Numbered from the stretch's first letter, positions 1 to 6,349 are shown. The stretch: 6,776 bases of DNA from Methanothrix sp. (GCA_028688175.1 JAQTYS010000146.1:1-6776); one strand, 5' to 3'. A program made the numbers and translations. Notes: generated by a model from the sequence alone, not told the origin.

Positions 1-1465
1 GAATGGTCTTCACATAATCCTTTTCCACAGGATCAAGATTGCTCTGCAAGAGCAGGTCCGTCATGCCTATGACGGCATTAAGCGGCGTTCTTATCTCATG
101 GCTCACATTGGCAGTGAATTCCGCTTTCGCTCTGGCTGAAGCCTCGGCAGCGTCCCTGGCCCGGACCAGTTCCTCTTCCATCTTCTTCTGTTCGGTTATG
201 TCAATGCAAACGCCCAATGCTGCATAAAACTCACCGGATTCATCGAGCAGGGGATATATAGAGTACATTGCCGGAAACCTCTCCTGGTTCTTCCTCAGAA
301 GAGTTCTAAATCCGGAGAATGTTGTCTCTTTTTTCATGCGGCGTGCCGCCTCAGCCAGTTTATCGCGATCCTCGGGTACGAGCAGCATATAGACCGGTTT
401 TCCCAAGACCTCTGCACGACTGTAGCCGAAACATTTCTCTGAACCAGGAGAGAATTCCAGGATTACAGGTTCCTCGCTCCTGGCATCGGCAATGATAAAG
501 GAGACATTTTTGGCCGCCTCAAAGATGGCTTTTAGATGTCGATCCCTCTCATGCAAAGCTTTTTCCGCTCTTTTTCGTTCTGTCAGTTCATTATTCAAAT
601 CGGCAGTTTTCTCTTGGACCATCTTGCTCAGAAAGTCCTCTCTGCCGGCCACCAGATAAAAAAGGCCGACTAGAAGTCCCAGGATTATCAGACCTGCCAT
701 TTGGGCGATTCTCAGCGGCACCAGTACTGCGTTGCTCCATCCGCCAGCAGGCACTCCAGCCAGCTCCCAGTAGCCGCTTGGCAGCTCAATTTTATGAATA
801 ACCGGAAGAGCCTCGAATACTCTGCTCTCCCCATAAAATACCTGCCCATTGCTATCTCGCAGTGCCATATCCAGGCCACGGGAGGCGTTGTCCAATCCTG
901 CTGCCTGCAGCATCGGTGGGATATCGATGGTTATGGAAATGATTCCCCAAAGTGTCTCATTCAGATAAACGGCTCTCCTGGCCACCATGCCCAGGCCGCC
1001 TCTCTTCATCTCATGGGGATTGGTGATAACCTGCCGATGGGTGTCAATGGCTTTTTGCATATCTTCCCGGAAGGCTGGAGAAAGATCCTGGAAGAGGCTG
1101 CGTCCAATCATGGCATCATAATCCTTTGCCGGATATACATACCGAAAGACTCCATTGGGCGCTATGGCAAGATTACGAATGCCTTTTGTGTCGGAGTATA
1201 TCTGAGCGGCATATATAACGAACTCTTCATCAAGGGCTGATTTAGGCGACCTGATCTCCGCCTGAACAAAGGCATCCAGGCCTTCGAGCAATTCCAGGCG
1301 CTCAGAAATCGCCATGGCTAAAGAATTGCCCTGTGAATCGAACTGGCCGGCAATGCGGGTCCGCTCATCTGCCATAAGCTGAGTCTGATACCAGAGGCTT
1401 GCCTGCCACCAGATCAATAATAAAGCAACGGCAATCAGAACTGTCCGCAGTTGTGTCTTTTTCAT
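1..1465 (-). CDS. Membrane sensor histidine kinase, CHASE-PAS-HisKA (C-terminus beyond window)
   Basis: Reading the minus strand from ATG 1465 gives 488 uninterrupted residues that leave the left edge without a stop, so only the N-terminal part is present. Domains in order: TM helix about residues 7-26; an extracellular CHASE-type ligand sensor about 75-190, with the typical IAPNGVFRYVYP stretch at 101-112; TM helix about 252-273; a charged coiled-coil linker 275-312; a PAS domain about 310-428 ending in CIDITEQKKMEEE; then HisKA with the H-box FTANVSHEIRTPLNAV and phosphoacceptor His456. The ATPase domain and any receiver domain must lie outside. A GGAAGGG Shine-Dalgarno sits just upstream of the start (1468-1474). 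No HAMP domain is visible between TM2 and PAS, so signals would pass through the coiled coil. The family senses small extracellular ligands and passes phosphate to a response regulator. The ligand is unknown and no regulator is in view. It is divergent from the acetyltransferase at 1568. Confidence 0.93.
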   Translation of the reverse strand, partial: MKKTQLRTVLIAVALLLIWWQASLWYQTQLMADERTRIAGQFDSQGNSLAMAISERLELLEGLDAFVQAEIRSPKSALDEEFVIYAAQIYSDTKGIRNLAIAPNGVFRYVYPAKDYDAMIGRSLFQDLSPAFREDMQKAIDTHRQVITNPHEMKRGGLGMVARRAVYLNETLWGIISITIDIPPMLQAAGLDNASRGLDMALRDSNGQVFYGESRVFEALPVIHKIELPSGYWELAGVPAGGWSNAVLVPLRIAQMAGLIILGLLVGLFYLVAGREDFLSKMVQEKTADLNNELTERKRAEKALHERDRHLKAIFEAAKNVSFIIADARSEEPVILEFSPGSEKCFGYSRAEVLGKPVYMLLVPEDRDKLAEAARRMKKETTFSGFRTLLRKNQERFPAMYSIYPLLDESGEFYAALGVCIDITEQKKMEEELVRARDAAEASARAKAEFTANVSHEIRTPLNAVIGMTDLLLQSNLDPVEKDYVKTI

Positions 1466-1567
1466 TGCCCTTCCTTTTTATCAGCAGGTGCTATTTTTTT
1501 CTTTGATTCTCTCTTCAACTATTGTCTGATAAACTATTTCCGCTCATAAATCCAGGGCATAAGCTGA

Positions 1568-2068
1568 ATGTGGCCTGAAGAACAGACTCGCGGTCGGCTG
1601 ATGGATGGAATTGATACCGCAATCTTCAATAATCCTGTAGTGGTGAGGAGATTTCTGCCCGGCGACCTGGAGGCGGCTTTAGAGATCGATCGAGAGGTCT
1701 TCGGCGGATATGATCCTGCCATCTTCACGGCCTTTTATGAATACCACGGCGGCAGTTCTCTAGTCGCAGAGGTGAGCGGAATTGTGGCAGGCTTTGTACT
1801 GGGATTTCGGCATACTCCGTTCGAAGGCAGGGTCTTCTGGCTGGCTGTGAGGCCGCTCTTTCAGAGTCGCAGCATCGGCATGAGGCTTATGCTGGAGGTT
1901 TTGCAAACCTTCCGGCAGATGGGGGCACTCAGTGCCACACTGGAGGTGCGAGTGAGCAATAAAAAGGCCCAGTCGCTTTATTCCATGTTGGGCTTTCGCA
2001 TGATCGGCATCAGTCCTGCTTACTACACCGATGGTGAAGCAGCTATTATCATGAAGATGCGACTATAA
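1568..2068 (+). CDS. GNAT-family N-acetyltransferase, RimI-like
   Basis: A 166-residue protein with a single GNAT fold, expected to move acetyl from acetyl-CoA to an amine, possibly a protein N-terminus. Visible are the N-terminal strand VVVRRFLPGDLEAAL (24-38), a core strand RVFWLAVRPLFQ (88-99), the acetyl-CoA loop QSRSIG (99-104), and the C-terminal LEVRVSNKKAQSLYSMLGF (125-143) followed by PAYYTDGEAAIIMKMRL. The N-x-x-A-x-x-L-Y-x-x-x-G-F and YYxDGEAAIIM signatures are typical of RimI/Ard1-type enzymes. One oddity: the usual R/Q-x-x-G-x-G/A loop has Ser102 in place of the first glycine. Start choice is uncertain: neither ATG 1568 nor ATG 1601 has a strong ribosome site, and homology only begins near residue 24. 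TATA-like AT-rich stretches lie at 1527-1538 and 1544-1553. Its 3' end converges on radB with a 21-bp gap. The substrate cannot be read from sequence, and automated 'RimI' names in archaea should be treated with care. Confidence 0.9.
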   Translation: MWPEEQTRGRLMDGIDTAIFNNPVVVRRFLPGDLEAALEIDREVFGGYDPAIFTAFYEYHGGSSLVAEVSGIVAGFVLGFRHTPFEGRVFWLAVRPLFQSRSIGMRLMLEVLQTFRQMGALSATLEVRVSNKKAQSLYSMLGFRMIGISPAYYTDGEAAIIMKMRL

Positions 2069-2089
2069 TATTTCTATCTGGCGCAACTA

Positions 2090-2755
2090 TTACTCCACGC
2101 CGCGAGCGGTCAGGCGGAAGTCTGCCGTGATGCCCTCCGGGGAAGAGCGGTGTTTCATGATCCGGGCGCTACGCAGCCCCTCCCCTTTCTTCTCCAAAAA
2201 GATGATTGCTTTGCAGATATGTTCCAGGCCCGTGCCGCCTATGGGCCGCAGTGAATTGTTATCTATGTCCATGTAGACTTGATTGGTTATTACTACGGGA
2301 ATCCGGTGCCTGCGAGCAATTTCCTGCAGCTCGGAGAGCTGAACGGTTAGGGTTCGGCGAACAGAACGGTTATCATCAGCTTCCAGAAGCACGCGGTAAA
2401 GGGATGTTGCCGAATCCAGAATTACCAGACCTAAATCCCGACCGGCGATCTTGGATGCCTCGCGGATGGCTATTGCCTGCTGCTCCAGGCTCATAGGCTC
2501 AAAGATCATGATCTTGGCAGCCATCTCTTCTGCGCCCGGGCCGGCGATCTGTTTGAACCTCTCCGCGGAAAAGCCCTCGGTATCTATGAATATGACGCGC
2601 AGACCCCGGGCTACGGCCTGTACTGCCAGTTGCATGACGATATTGCTTTTTCCCGTGCCCGCCTCTCCGTAGAGCTGGGTTATTATGCCTGATTCAAATC
2701 CCCCACTCAAGAGAAGATCCAGGTTCTGGCAGCCGGAAGGCAAACGGTCAAGCAT
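2090..2755 (-). CDS. radB: DNA repair and recombination protein RadB
   Basis: A 221-residue RecA/RAD51-type ATPase core, the usual RadB length. The N-terminal helix-hairpin-helix DNA-binding domain of full-length RadA is absent, which distinguishes RadB. The protein starts directly with LPSGCQNLDLLLSGGFESG (5-23). Walker A is GEAGTGKS (30-37), Walker B is LGLVILD (108-114), the FIDTEG strand is at 56-61, the ITNQVY region is at 156-161, and the C-terminal part carries PIGGTGLEHICKAIIFLEK (171-189). RadB is a euryarchaeal paralog thought to assist RadA in homologous recombination; it binds ATP and hydrolyses it poorly. The start at 2755 is supported by a GTGAT ribosome site about 6 nt upstream, complementary to the archaeal 16S 3' end. 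It is the last gene of the minus-strand cluster, 16 bp after the DUF447 stop, and converges with the acetyltransferase. No clear terminator is seen in the 21-bp gap. Confidence 0.95.
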   Translation of the reverse strand: MLDRLPSGCQNLDLLLSGGFESGIITQLYGEAGTGKSNIVMQLAVQAVARGLRVIFIDTEGFSAERFKQIAGPGAEEMAAKIMIFEPMSLEQQAIAIREASKIAGRDLGLVILDSATSLYRVLLEADDNRSVRRTLTVQLSELQEIARRHRIPVVITNQVYMDIDNNSLRPIGGTGLEHICKAIIFLEKKGEGLRSARIMKHRSSPEGITADFRLTARGVE

Positions 2756-2771
2756 GGGCTATCACAAATGA

Positions 2772-3365
2772 TTATCTTACATGAGTAAATTTATCTATCC
2801 TGTCCATGAGTCGGTCCATGGCCTCTTGTTCCCTGGGACCGCCACAGCGATTGATGATGCGTTGCATCTTCATCAGCTCATCGAAATAGCATTCCGTGCG
2901 AAGAGCCAGATACCTGGTAGCAGCAACAGCCGCTTCAATCACTAGATTGGCCCCCCGGTTGCAGGCCCTAAAGTCCTTTCGCAGGACCTCACCTTTAACC
3001 AGCTCTACATTGGCGATGATTATATCTGAGGCAAAGGTCTCGCATTTAAAGAGCCCCCAAGCCTCTGCATCTTTTAGTATGGGCAAATCTTCCCGGCGCG
3101 TGAAATATTCCAAATCAAGGTCTTCTATGGCCGTCTCTGCGAAGAGCCAGGCGTCATGGCTGATATTGGCCACAAACCATCCTTTGGTCAGGACGTTTTC
3201 GTAGGTATGAGTCCCGAGGAAAAGCCGCACATAAAGTCTATCTCCATCTCTAATGATGCCCAGTGGTGCGGCATTGATCCGGCCCGACATCTCCGTAGTT
3301 GCGATTACCTCATTTATTCCGTCAAGTATTCCCAGTTCGTCCAAACCGTTATTTCCATAGAGCAT
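2772..3365 (-). CDS. DUF447 family protein (flavin-reductase-like split barrel)
   Basis: A 197-residue protein matching DUF447 (COG2457 from memory). Family hallmarks are the early INEVIATT (17-24), NAAPLGII (31-38), the GTHTYENVL loop (51-59), ANISHD (66-71), and a C-terminal helical part with NRGANLVIEAAVAATRY (136-152). The N-terminal half resembles the split barrel of flavin-binding reductases, so FMN or a related cofactor is a reasonable guess but no reaction is established. Homologs occur in methanogens and, as I recall, in methylotrophic bacteria that use tetrahydromethanopterin, so a role in C1-carrier synthesis or reduction is often suspected. ATG 3365 is preceded by TTTGGAG, with the GGAG ending about 9 nt before the start. 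It lies 22 bp after the CitG-like gene and 16 bp before radB. Family assignment is firm; function is unknown. Confidence 0.9.
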   Translation of the reverse strand: MLYGNNGLDELGILDGINEVIATTEMSGRINAAPLGIIRDGDRLYVRLFLGTHTYENVLTKGWFVANISHDAWLFAETAIEDLDLEYFTRREDLPILKDAEAWGLFKCETFASDIIIANVELVKGEVLRKDFRACNRGANLVIEAAVAATRYLALRTECYFDELMKMQRIINRCGGPREQEAMDRLMDRIDKFTHVR

Positions 3366-3387
3366 TATAAAAACTCCAAATTAAAAC

Positions 3388-4251
3388 TTAAACTTGAGTC
3401 CTCAATCCTCCCAGAAGGGAGATAAATAAAGATGCTGCAATAAGGTCCGCAGTCGACCCAGGATTTATGTCAGCTGCCAGAAGATCTTCGTCCAGCTCAC
3501 GGGCCTTGCCAAGGGTGTCGTCCAAGAGAGCCTTCCCGGCTCGCTTAGAGACCTTTTCTGCCACTTCTAGGCCAAATTTGGCGCAGATCAGGCTGTCGGG
3601 CACCTCTGCCAGTGCTTCCAGGAAGGTTCTGACTATGCCCTCATTTTGGCCCCATAGGCTGATTTGCTCATCCAGTCTCTTCGCGAGCAAAAATGAGCGC
3701 TCATAATTGGTGGCCCATTCGCGAGCAACAATGTCATGCTTGGAGGAGAGCCTCATCAGCTCTATCAGAGTCTTGCCGCTTTCGCGAACGGCTTCTTGCC
3801 AGTTTTGATCATTAAGGCTGAAACTGTCCACCTCGACAACTCTGGCTTTGGCCTCACCAAAGGCGCTATAAAAATCGATAGAATCGTTCACGGTGGTTTC
3901 TTCCATGACCTCTGCAAGCACTCTATGCAATTCGTCTAGCTTTAATTCGTCTGGCTTTCCGGCAGCGATTGCTATGGGAATCATGAGAACCAGAGAGCCA
4001 AAGTGGGTGTTGCTGCCCAAATTCCAGGTCTTCCAGGCCTGCACACCCTCAAGGATAAGCGATCCCACACTTCCTTCGCCGCTGGCGGCCTTGCGAAAGA
4101 TGGGATAAGCGGATACTGCGCTTATCAGGAAATGATTAAAGCCGATATCGGAGAAGTCGTGGCAGCGATCCACATTGCCGGGCTTGGGACTGGAAGAGAG
4201 CTCAAAGAGCATAGCCAGCACGGCGCACTGGGCCACGCGTTCGGAATTCAT
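3388..4251 (-). CDS. CitG-like protein (triphosphoribosyl-dephospho-CoA synthase family)
   Basis: A 287-residue all-helical protein of the CitG/MdcB family. Family motifs are SSPKPGNVDRCHDFSD (20-35), the SNTHFG turn (80-85), PDSLICAKFG (218-227) and the C-terminal INPGSTADLIAASLFISLLG (262-281). Bacterial CitG attaches a triphosphoribosyl group from ATP to dephospho-CoA to make the citrate lyase prosthetic group precursor. No citrate lyase or malonate decarboxylase gene is present here, and methanogens are not known to need that cofactor, so the substrate is probably different. The neighbouring DUF447 gene suggests methanopterin or methanofuran pathways (inference). ATG 4251 begins only 3 bp after the marker 9 stop codon and has no Shine-Dalgarno, as the upstream strand reads TCCTCCTC rather than GGAGG. 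Translation therefore probably depends on coupling to the upstream gene. A GTG at codon 6 is an alternative start. Confidence 0.88.
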   Translation of the reverse strand: MNSERVAQCAVLAMLFELSSSPKPGNVDRCHDFSDIGFNHFLISAVSAYPIFRKAASGEGSVGSLILEGVQAWKTWNLGSNTHFGSLVLMIPIAIAAGKPDELKLDELHRVLAEVMEETTVNDSIDFYSAFGEAKARVVEVDSFSLNDQNWQEAVRESGKTLIELMRLSSKHDIVAREWATNYERSFLLAKRLDEQISLWGQNEGIVRTFLEALAEVPDSLICAKFGLEVAEKVSKRAGKALLDDTLGKARELDEDLLAADINPGSTADLIAASLFISLLGGLRTQV

Positions 4252-4254
4252 AAT

Positions 4255-5244
4255 TTATGAGGAGGATTTGGAGAGAAGCTCTTCTGCCAGCTTCTTTTTC
4301 AGCCCCATGTACTCTTTGCCCGAAAGCCCGATTCTATCTAATGCAGCGTCACGCAAATAGCACATCTTGCTCTTCTTGCAGCACCACACAAGACTTCCAA
4401 AGCAGGTTCCATCGCCTTTCTCCAGAGGAGTGCCCTTGGCAAATGTGAGCTTCTTTTGCACAAACTCTTCCGGCGTCATGCCTGCCTTTTTCAAGGCCCC
4501 GTGGACCGGGCAGCTCTTGACGGGCGGACAGCAGAAAGCCAGGCCGCGCAGGTCACCTCCCGCGCAGATGTGTTTGGGTGCATTGCACCACCCGCTCAGG
4601 GAGTCATACTCCTGCATGGCTCCTGAGAGCCACTCTGCAAATTCCGGGTCAGCTCCGCGCAAAGATACGACATCTGCTCCCATGGCAAGCAAGTTTCTAG
4701 CGTCTTCAAACTCGCCGATGTCGGCCAGAGCCATGATTACCGGACCTCTGCTGTCTTTTGCCTTCTTGACCATTTTTGGTCCGGCTCCATTCAGGCCGCG
4801 CAGGTCGAGGTGGATTATGTCCAGCTCGCTCTCATTCAGCTTCTCCAAAAGGGCATTGGATAGGTCTTCCGGCCTGATCCTCAGGGAGAGGGTGACGCCG
4901 CAGCGCTTCAGGCGGGGAATGAGTTCCAGAAGGCGGATGGGGTCTGGGATCTTGGAAAGCCGCAGGTCTAGCAGGCAGAGATTTCTGCTTGCCAGCCGGG
5001 CCGCCTCCAGGAGGGGCTCATCTTGAGAACAGGTGGCGGACAGTCCAAAGGCTCCTGTTCCTTTCCTGGCATTCCGGCTGATTGTCTCTAGACTGGCCTG
5101 CATCTCTTCAAGAGGAACCTCATCCAGATCGAAGCCCTCCAGCAAGAGCAACCCCGCCGCATCATTAAAGTCGGGCTGGTTATGGGAAGATATAACGGCA
5201 ATGGGATTGTCGATATGCAGATATCCTACTTCAAGCATCGGCAT
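4255..5244 (-). CDS. Methanogenesis marker 9 domain protein, Cys-rich
   Basis: A 329-residue protein. Residues about 10-215 alternate strands and helices like a TIM barrel: LLDLRLSKIPDP (91-102), CGVTLSLRIRPEDL (115-128), LDIIHLDLRGL (141-151), PVIMALADIGE (168-178) and MGADVVSLRGADPE (188-201), resembling dihydrouridine-synthase or dihydropteroate-synthase barrels. The C-terminal 110 residues carry nine cysteines (220, 227, 238, 239, 245, 281, 288, 289, 295), with HICAGG (225-230), LAFCCPPVKSCP (235-246), GTCFGS (279-284) and VWCCKKSKMC (286-295). This is the pattern I recognise as methanogenesis marker 9, a family largely confined to methanogens and of unknown function. The paired cysteine sets suggest metal or Fe-S binding. 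The start at 5244 lacks a strong ribosome site, and ATG at codon 3 (5238) is an alternative. Tandem inverted repeats lie at the start. It heads the four-gene minus-strand cluster. Confidence 0.9.
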   Translation of the reverse strand: MPMLEVGYLHIDNPIAVISSHNQPDFNDAAGLLLLEGFDLDEVPLEEMQASLETISRNARKGTGAFGLSATCSQDEPLLEAARLASRNLCLLDLRLSKIPDPIRLLELIPRLKRCGVTLSLRIRPEDLSNALLEKLNESELDIIHLDLRGLNGAGPKMVKKAKDSRGPVIMALADIGEFEDARNLLAMGADVVSLRGADPEFAEWLSGAMQEYDSLSGWCNAPKHICAGGDLRGLAFCCPPVKSCPVHGALKKAGMTPEEFVQKKLTFAKGTPLEKGDGTCFGSLVWCCKKSKMCYLRDAALDRIGLSGKEYMGLKKKLAEELLSKSSS

Positions 5245-5283
5245 GCAATTTCGTGCATGAAGATATCAGCCTTTCGCTGATAT
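5242..5283 (-). promoter_or_regulatory. Tandem inverted repeats upstream of and over the marker 9 start codon
   Basis: On the minus strand, a perfect 8-bp inverted repeat, ATATCAGC/GCTGATAT with loop GAAAG (5263-5283), is followed 3 nt later by a 6-bp repeat, CATGCA/TGCATG with loop CGAAAT (5242-5259). The last three bases of the second repeat are the proposed ATG. If transcribed, two hairpins with GAAA-containing loops would form, the second hiding the start codon. If the transcript starts inside this region, they could instead be DNA operators. Mapping the transcript start would decide between these. Confidence 0.5.
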
Positions 5284-5316
5284 TATTTTAAATCATATAT
5301 TATTTATTTTGTTATC
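5284..5316. promoter_or_regulatory. AT-rich divergent core promoter region
   Basis: This stretch is almost entirely A/T, between the divergent marker 9 gene and the small-protein gene at 5387. On the plus strand CATATATTATTTA (5294-5306) is TATA-like and would place initiation near 5325, giving a leader of about 60 nt. On the minus strand TTTAAAATAAT (about 5282-5292) and AATATATG (about 5295-5302) are candidates, placing the marker 9 transcript start between about 5260 and 5275. Individual boxes cannot be assigned with certainty. Confidence 0.5.
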
Positions 5317-5386
5317 TTTATGGTTGCAGCTTGGTGCTCTGCCATTCTTTATATCCAAGAAAATCATAAGGCCTTACGATGATATC

Positions 5387-5827
5387 ATGGTAACCTTTAA
5401 AGTAGATGCAGATGCGCGGGCAAAGATCCAGGGATCTGAGGACCTGGAGAAGCACCCCATAGTTGCCAAGGTAAAAGGAACGGGAAAGGATGGGGCTTTG
5501 AGCGTGCAGGTCTCTGGAGAGGATAGCAGTCCCATATCGGCACGAATATCCGGCGATTCCAGGAATCCTGTTGCCGTGGGGCCCATAGAGGTTGCACCCA
5601 TTACCATAGTTCCCAATCTAGAATCAGTAGCAAAGACAGTTGATCTTGGTGCTCTGATCGGTGCATTCACAAAATTGTCTCAGGGGATCAAGGTAGAGGT
5701 CGCAAATTCCGGTGAACCTTTGTCCATAGCTATCGGGAAGATCCCAGTGGACTTAACCATCTCTGTCTCTTCTCCTGCCTCGGAGATGGTCTTTAAGGTG
5801 GAGATCAAAGGGACTGTAGGCCAATGA
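5387..5827 (+). CDS. Hypothetical beta-rich protein, 146 residues
   Basis: I do not recognise this protein. From ATG 5387 it has 146 residues, no cysteine, no membrane segment and no signal peptide. Alternating hydrophobic and polar residues suggest many short beta strands: ALSVQVSG, ISARISG, VAVGPIEVAPITIVPN, IKVEVAN, LSIAIGKIPVDLTISVSS and MVFKVEIKG. One likely helix spans VAKTVDLGALIGAFTKLSQG. A similar strand phrase, -x-I-x-V-x-, recurs, compatible with a beta-sandwich or repeat sheet. GATGATATC just before the ATG is a weak match to the archaeal GGTGAT ribosome site. An upstream TTG at 5309 would add 26 hydrophobic residues, but that stretch overlaps the AT-rich promoter and reads as non-coding. 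Its stop is 1 bp before the GTG start of the export protein, so the two are probably co-translated and may act together at the membrane (inference). Confidence 0.75.
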   Translation: MVTFKVDADARAKIQGSEDLEKHPIVAKVKGTGKDGALSVQVSGEDSSPISARISGDSRNPVAVGPIEVAPITIVPNLESVAKTVDLGALIGAFTKLSQGIKVEVANSGEPLSIAIGKIPVDLTISVSSPASEMVFKVEIKGTVGQ

Positions 5828-5828
5828 G

Positions 5829-6299
5829 GTGTCTTTTATTCTCCCGGACTGGCTGATAACTCTGGTGGCGGCCGCCCTTCCAGTCTCTGAGGTTCGGGGT
5901 GCCATACCTCTAGCCATAGGCGTCTACGGATACGCGCCCTGGCAGGCATATATCTTATCCGTTTTCGGAAACCTCTTGCCTATAATTCCTCTGCTACTCT
6001 TTCTGGGGCCGGTATCAGATTATTTGAGGCGTTTTAGCTGGGGTGACCGGTTCTTTTCCTGGCTCTTTGCCCGTACCCGCAGAAAGTACATTCAGGACCA
6101 TGAGAATTTTGGGCTGACAGCTCTGGCTATCTTTGTGGCCATACCGCTGCCCATGACCGGGGCCTGGTCGGGTTGTGCGATTGCCTTTTTGCTGGGATTT
6201 CGTTTCTGGCCGGCGTTCGCGGCCATCGCGGCAGGCGTTCTCCTCGCCGGAGTCATAGTAACCACCGCTGTGGTTGGCGTGCAATTCCTGGTGTTCTGA
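5829..6299 (+). CDS. Small multi-drug export family membrane protein (COG2426)
   Basis: A 156-residue hydrophobic protein matching the Sm_multidrug_ex family. The signature PVSEVRGAIPLAIG (18-31) matches the family E-x-R-G-A-I-P motif, and a second re-entrant-like motif, AIPLPMTGAWSG (104-115), completes the pair. Membrane segments are likely at about 6-30, 37-62, 95-122 and 126-154, with a basic cytoplasmic loop at 66-88 including ARTRRKY (81-87). The paired motifs recall DedA/SNARE-associated proteins, which transport lipids or ions; the drug-export name is historical and the true substrate is unknown. The start is GTG 5829, one base after the stop of the preceding gene. The ATG at 5824 is out of frame and ends after a few codons, so GTG is the only sensible choice. 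No independent ribosome site is clear, pointing to translational coupling. No T-rich terminator follows. Confidence 0.88.
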   Translation: MSFILPDWLITLVAAALPVSEVRGAIPLAIGVYGYAPWQAYILSVFGNLLPIIPLLLFLGPVSDYLRRFSWGDRFFSWLFARTRRKYIQDHENFGLTALAIFVAIPLPMTGAWSGCAIAFLLGFRFWPAFAAIAAGVLLAGVIVTTAVVGVQFLVF

Positions 6300-6349
6300 G
6301 ATCTGTCGAAAAATACGCAATTACATCTTAAATATCATCAAAACCTATA

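Larger units (their letters stand above)
2090..5244 (-). other. Putative four-gene operon: marker 9, CitG-like, DUF447, radB
   Basis: Four minus-strand genes follow one another with gaps of only 3, 22 and 16 bp, and no credible terminator or promoter between them. The promoter would lie in the AT-rich region above 5244. The first three families are found in methanogens or in C1-carrier metabolism, while RadB is a recombinase paralog. Co-transcription is inferred from spacing alone. Confidence 0.75.

Noticed and set aside
701..1240. 179-residue open frame on the plus strand
   Set aside because: It is antisense to the histidine kinase, whose minus-strand frame has clear CHASE, TM, PAS and HisKA motifs. 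The plus frame has no family resemblance.
1491..1500. T run on the plus strand as a possible terminator
   Set aside because: No plus-strand gene ends upstream of it. On the minus strand it reads as A-rich sequence just above the kinase start, and fits promoter sequence better.
4367..5026. 219-residue open frame on the plus strand
   Set aside because: Antisense to marker 9; its Ser/Arg-rich composition is typical of a shadow frame.
5309..5386. TTG-initiated N-terminal extension of the beta-rich protein, with a hydrophobic segment
   Set aside because: The DNA is AT-rich promoter-like sequence, the extension lacks the basic N-terminus of a signal peptide, and a weak ribosome site precedes ATG 5387.
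5330..5656. 12-bp direct repeat CTTGGTGCTCTG at 5330 and 5645
   Set aside because: About one 12-bp match is expected by chance in a window this size, and nothing else around the copies is shared.
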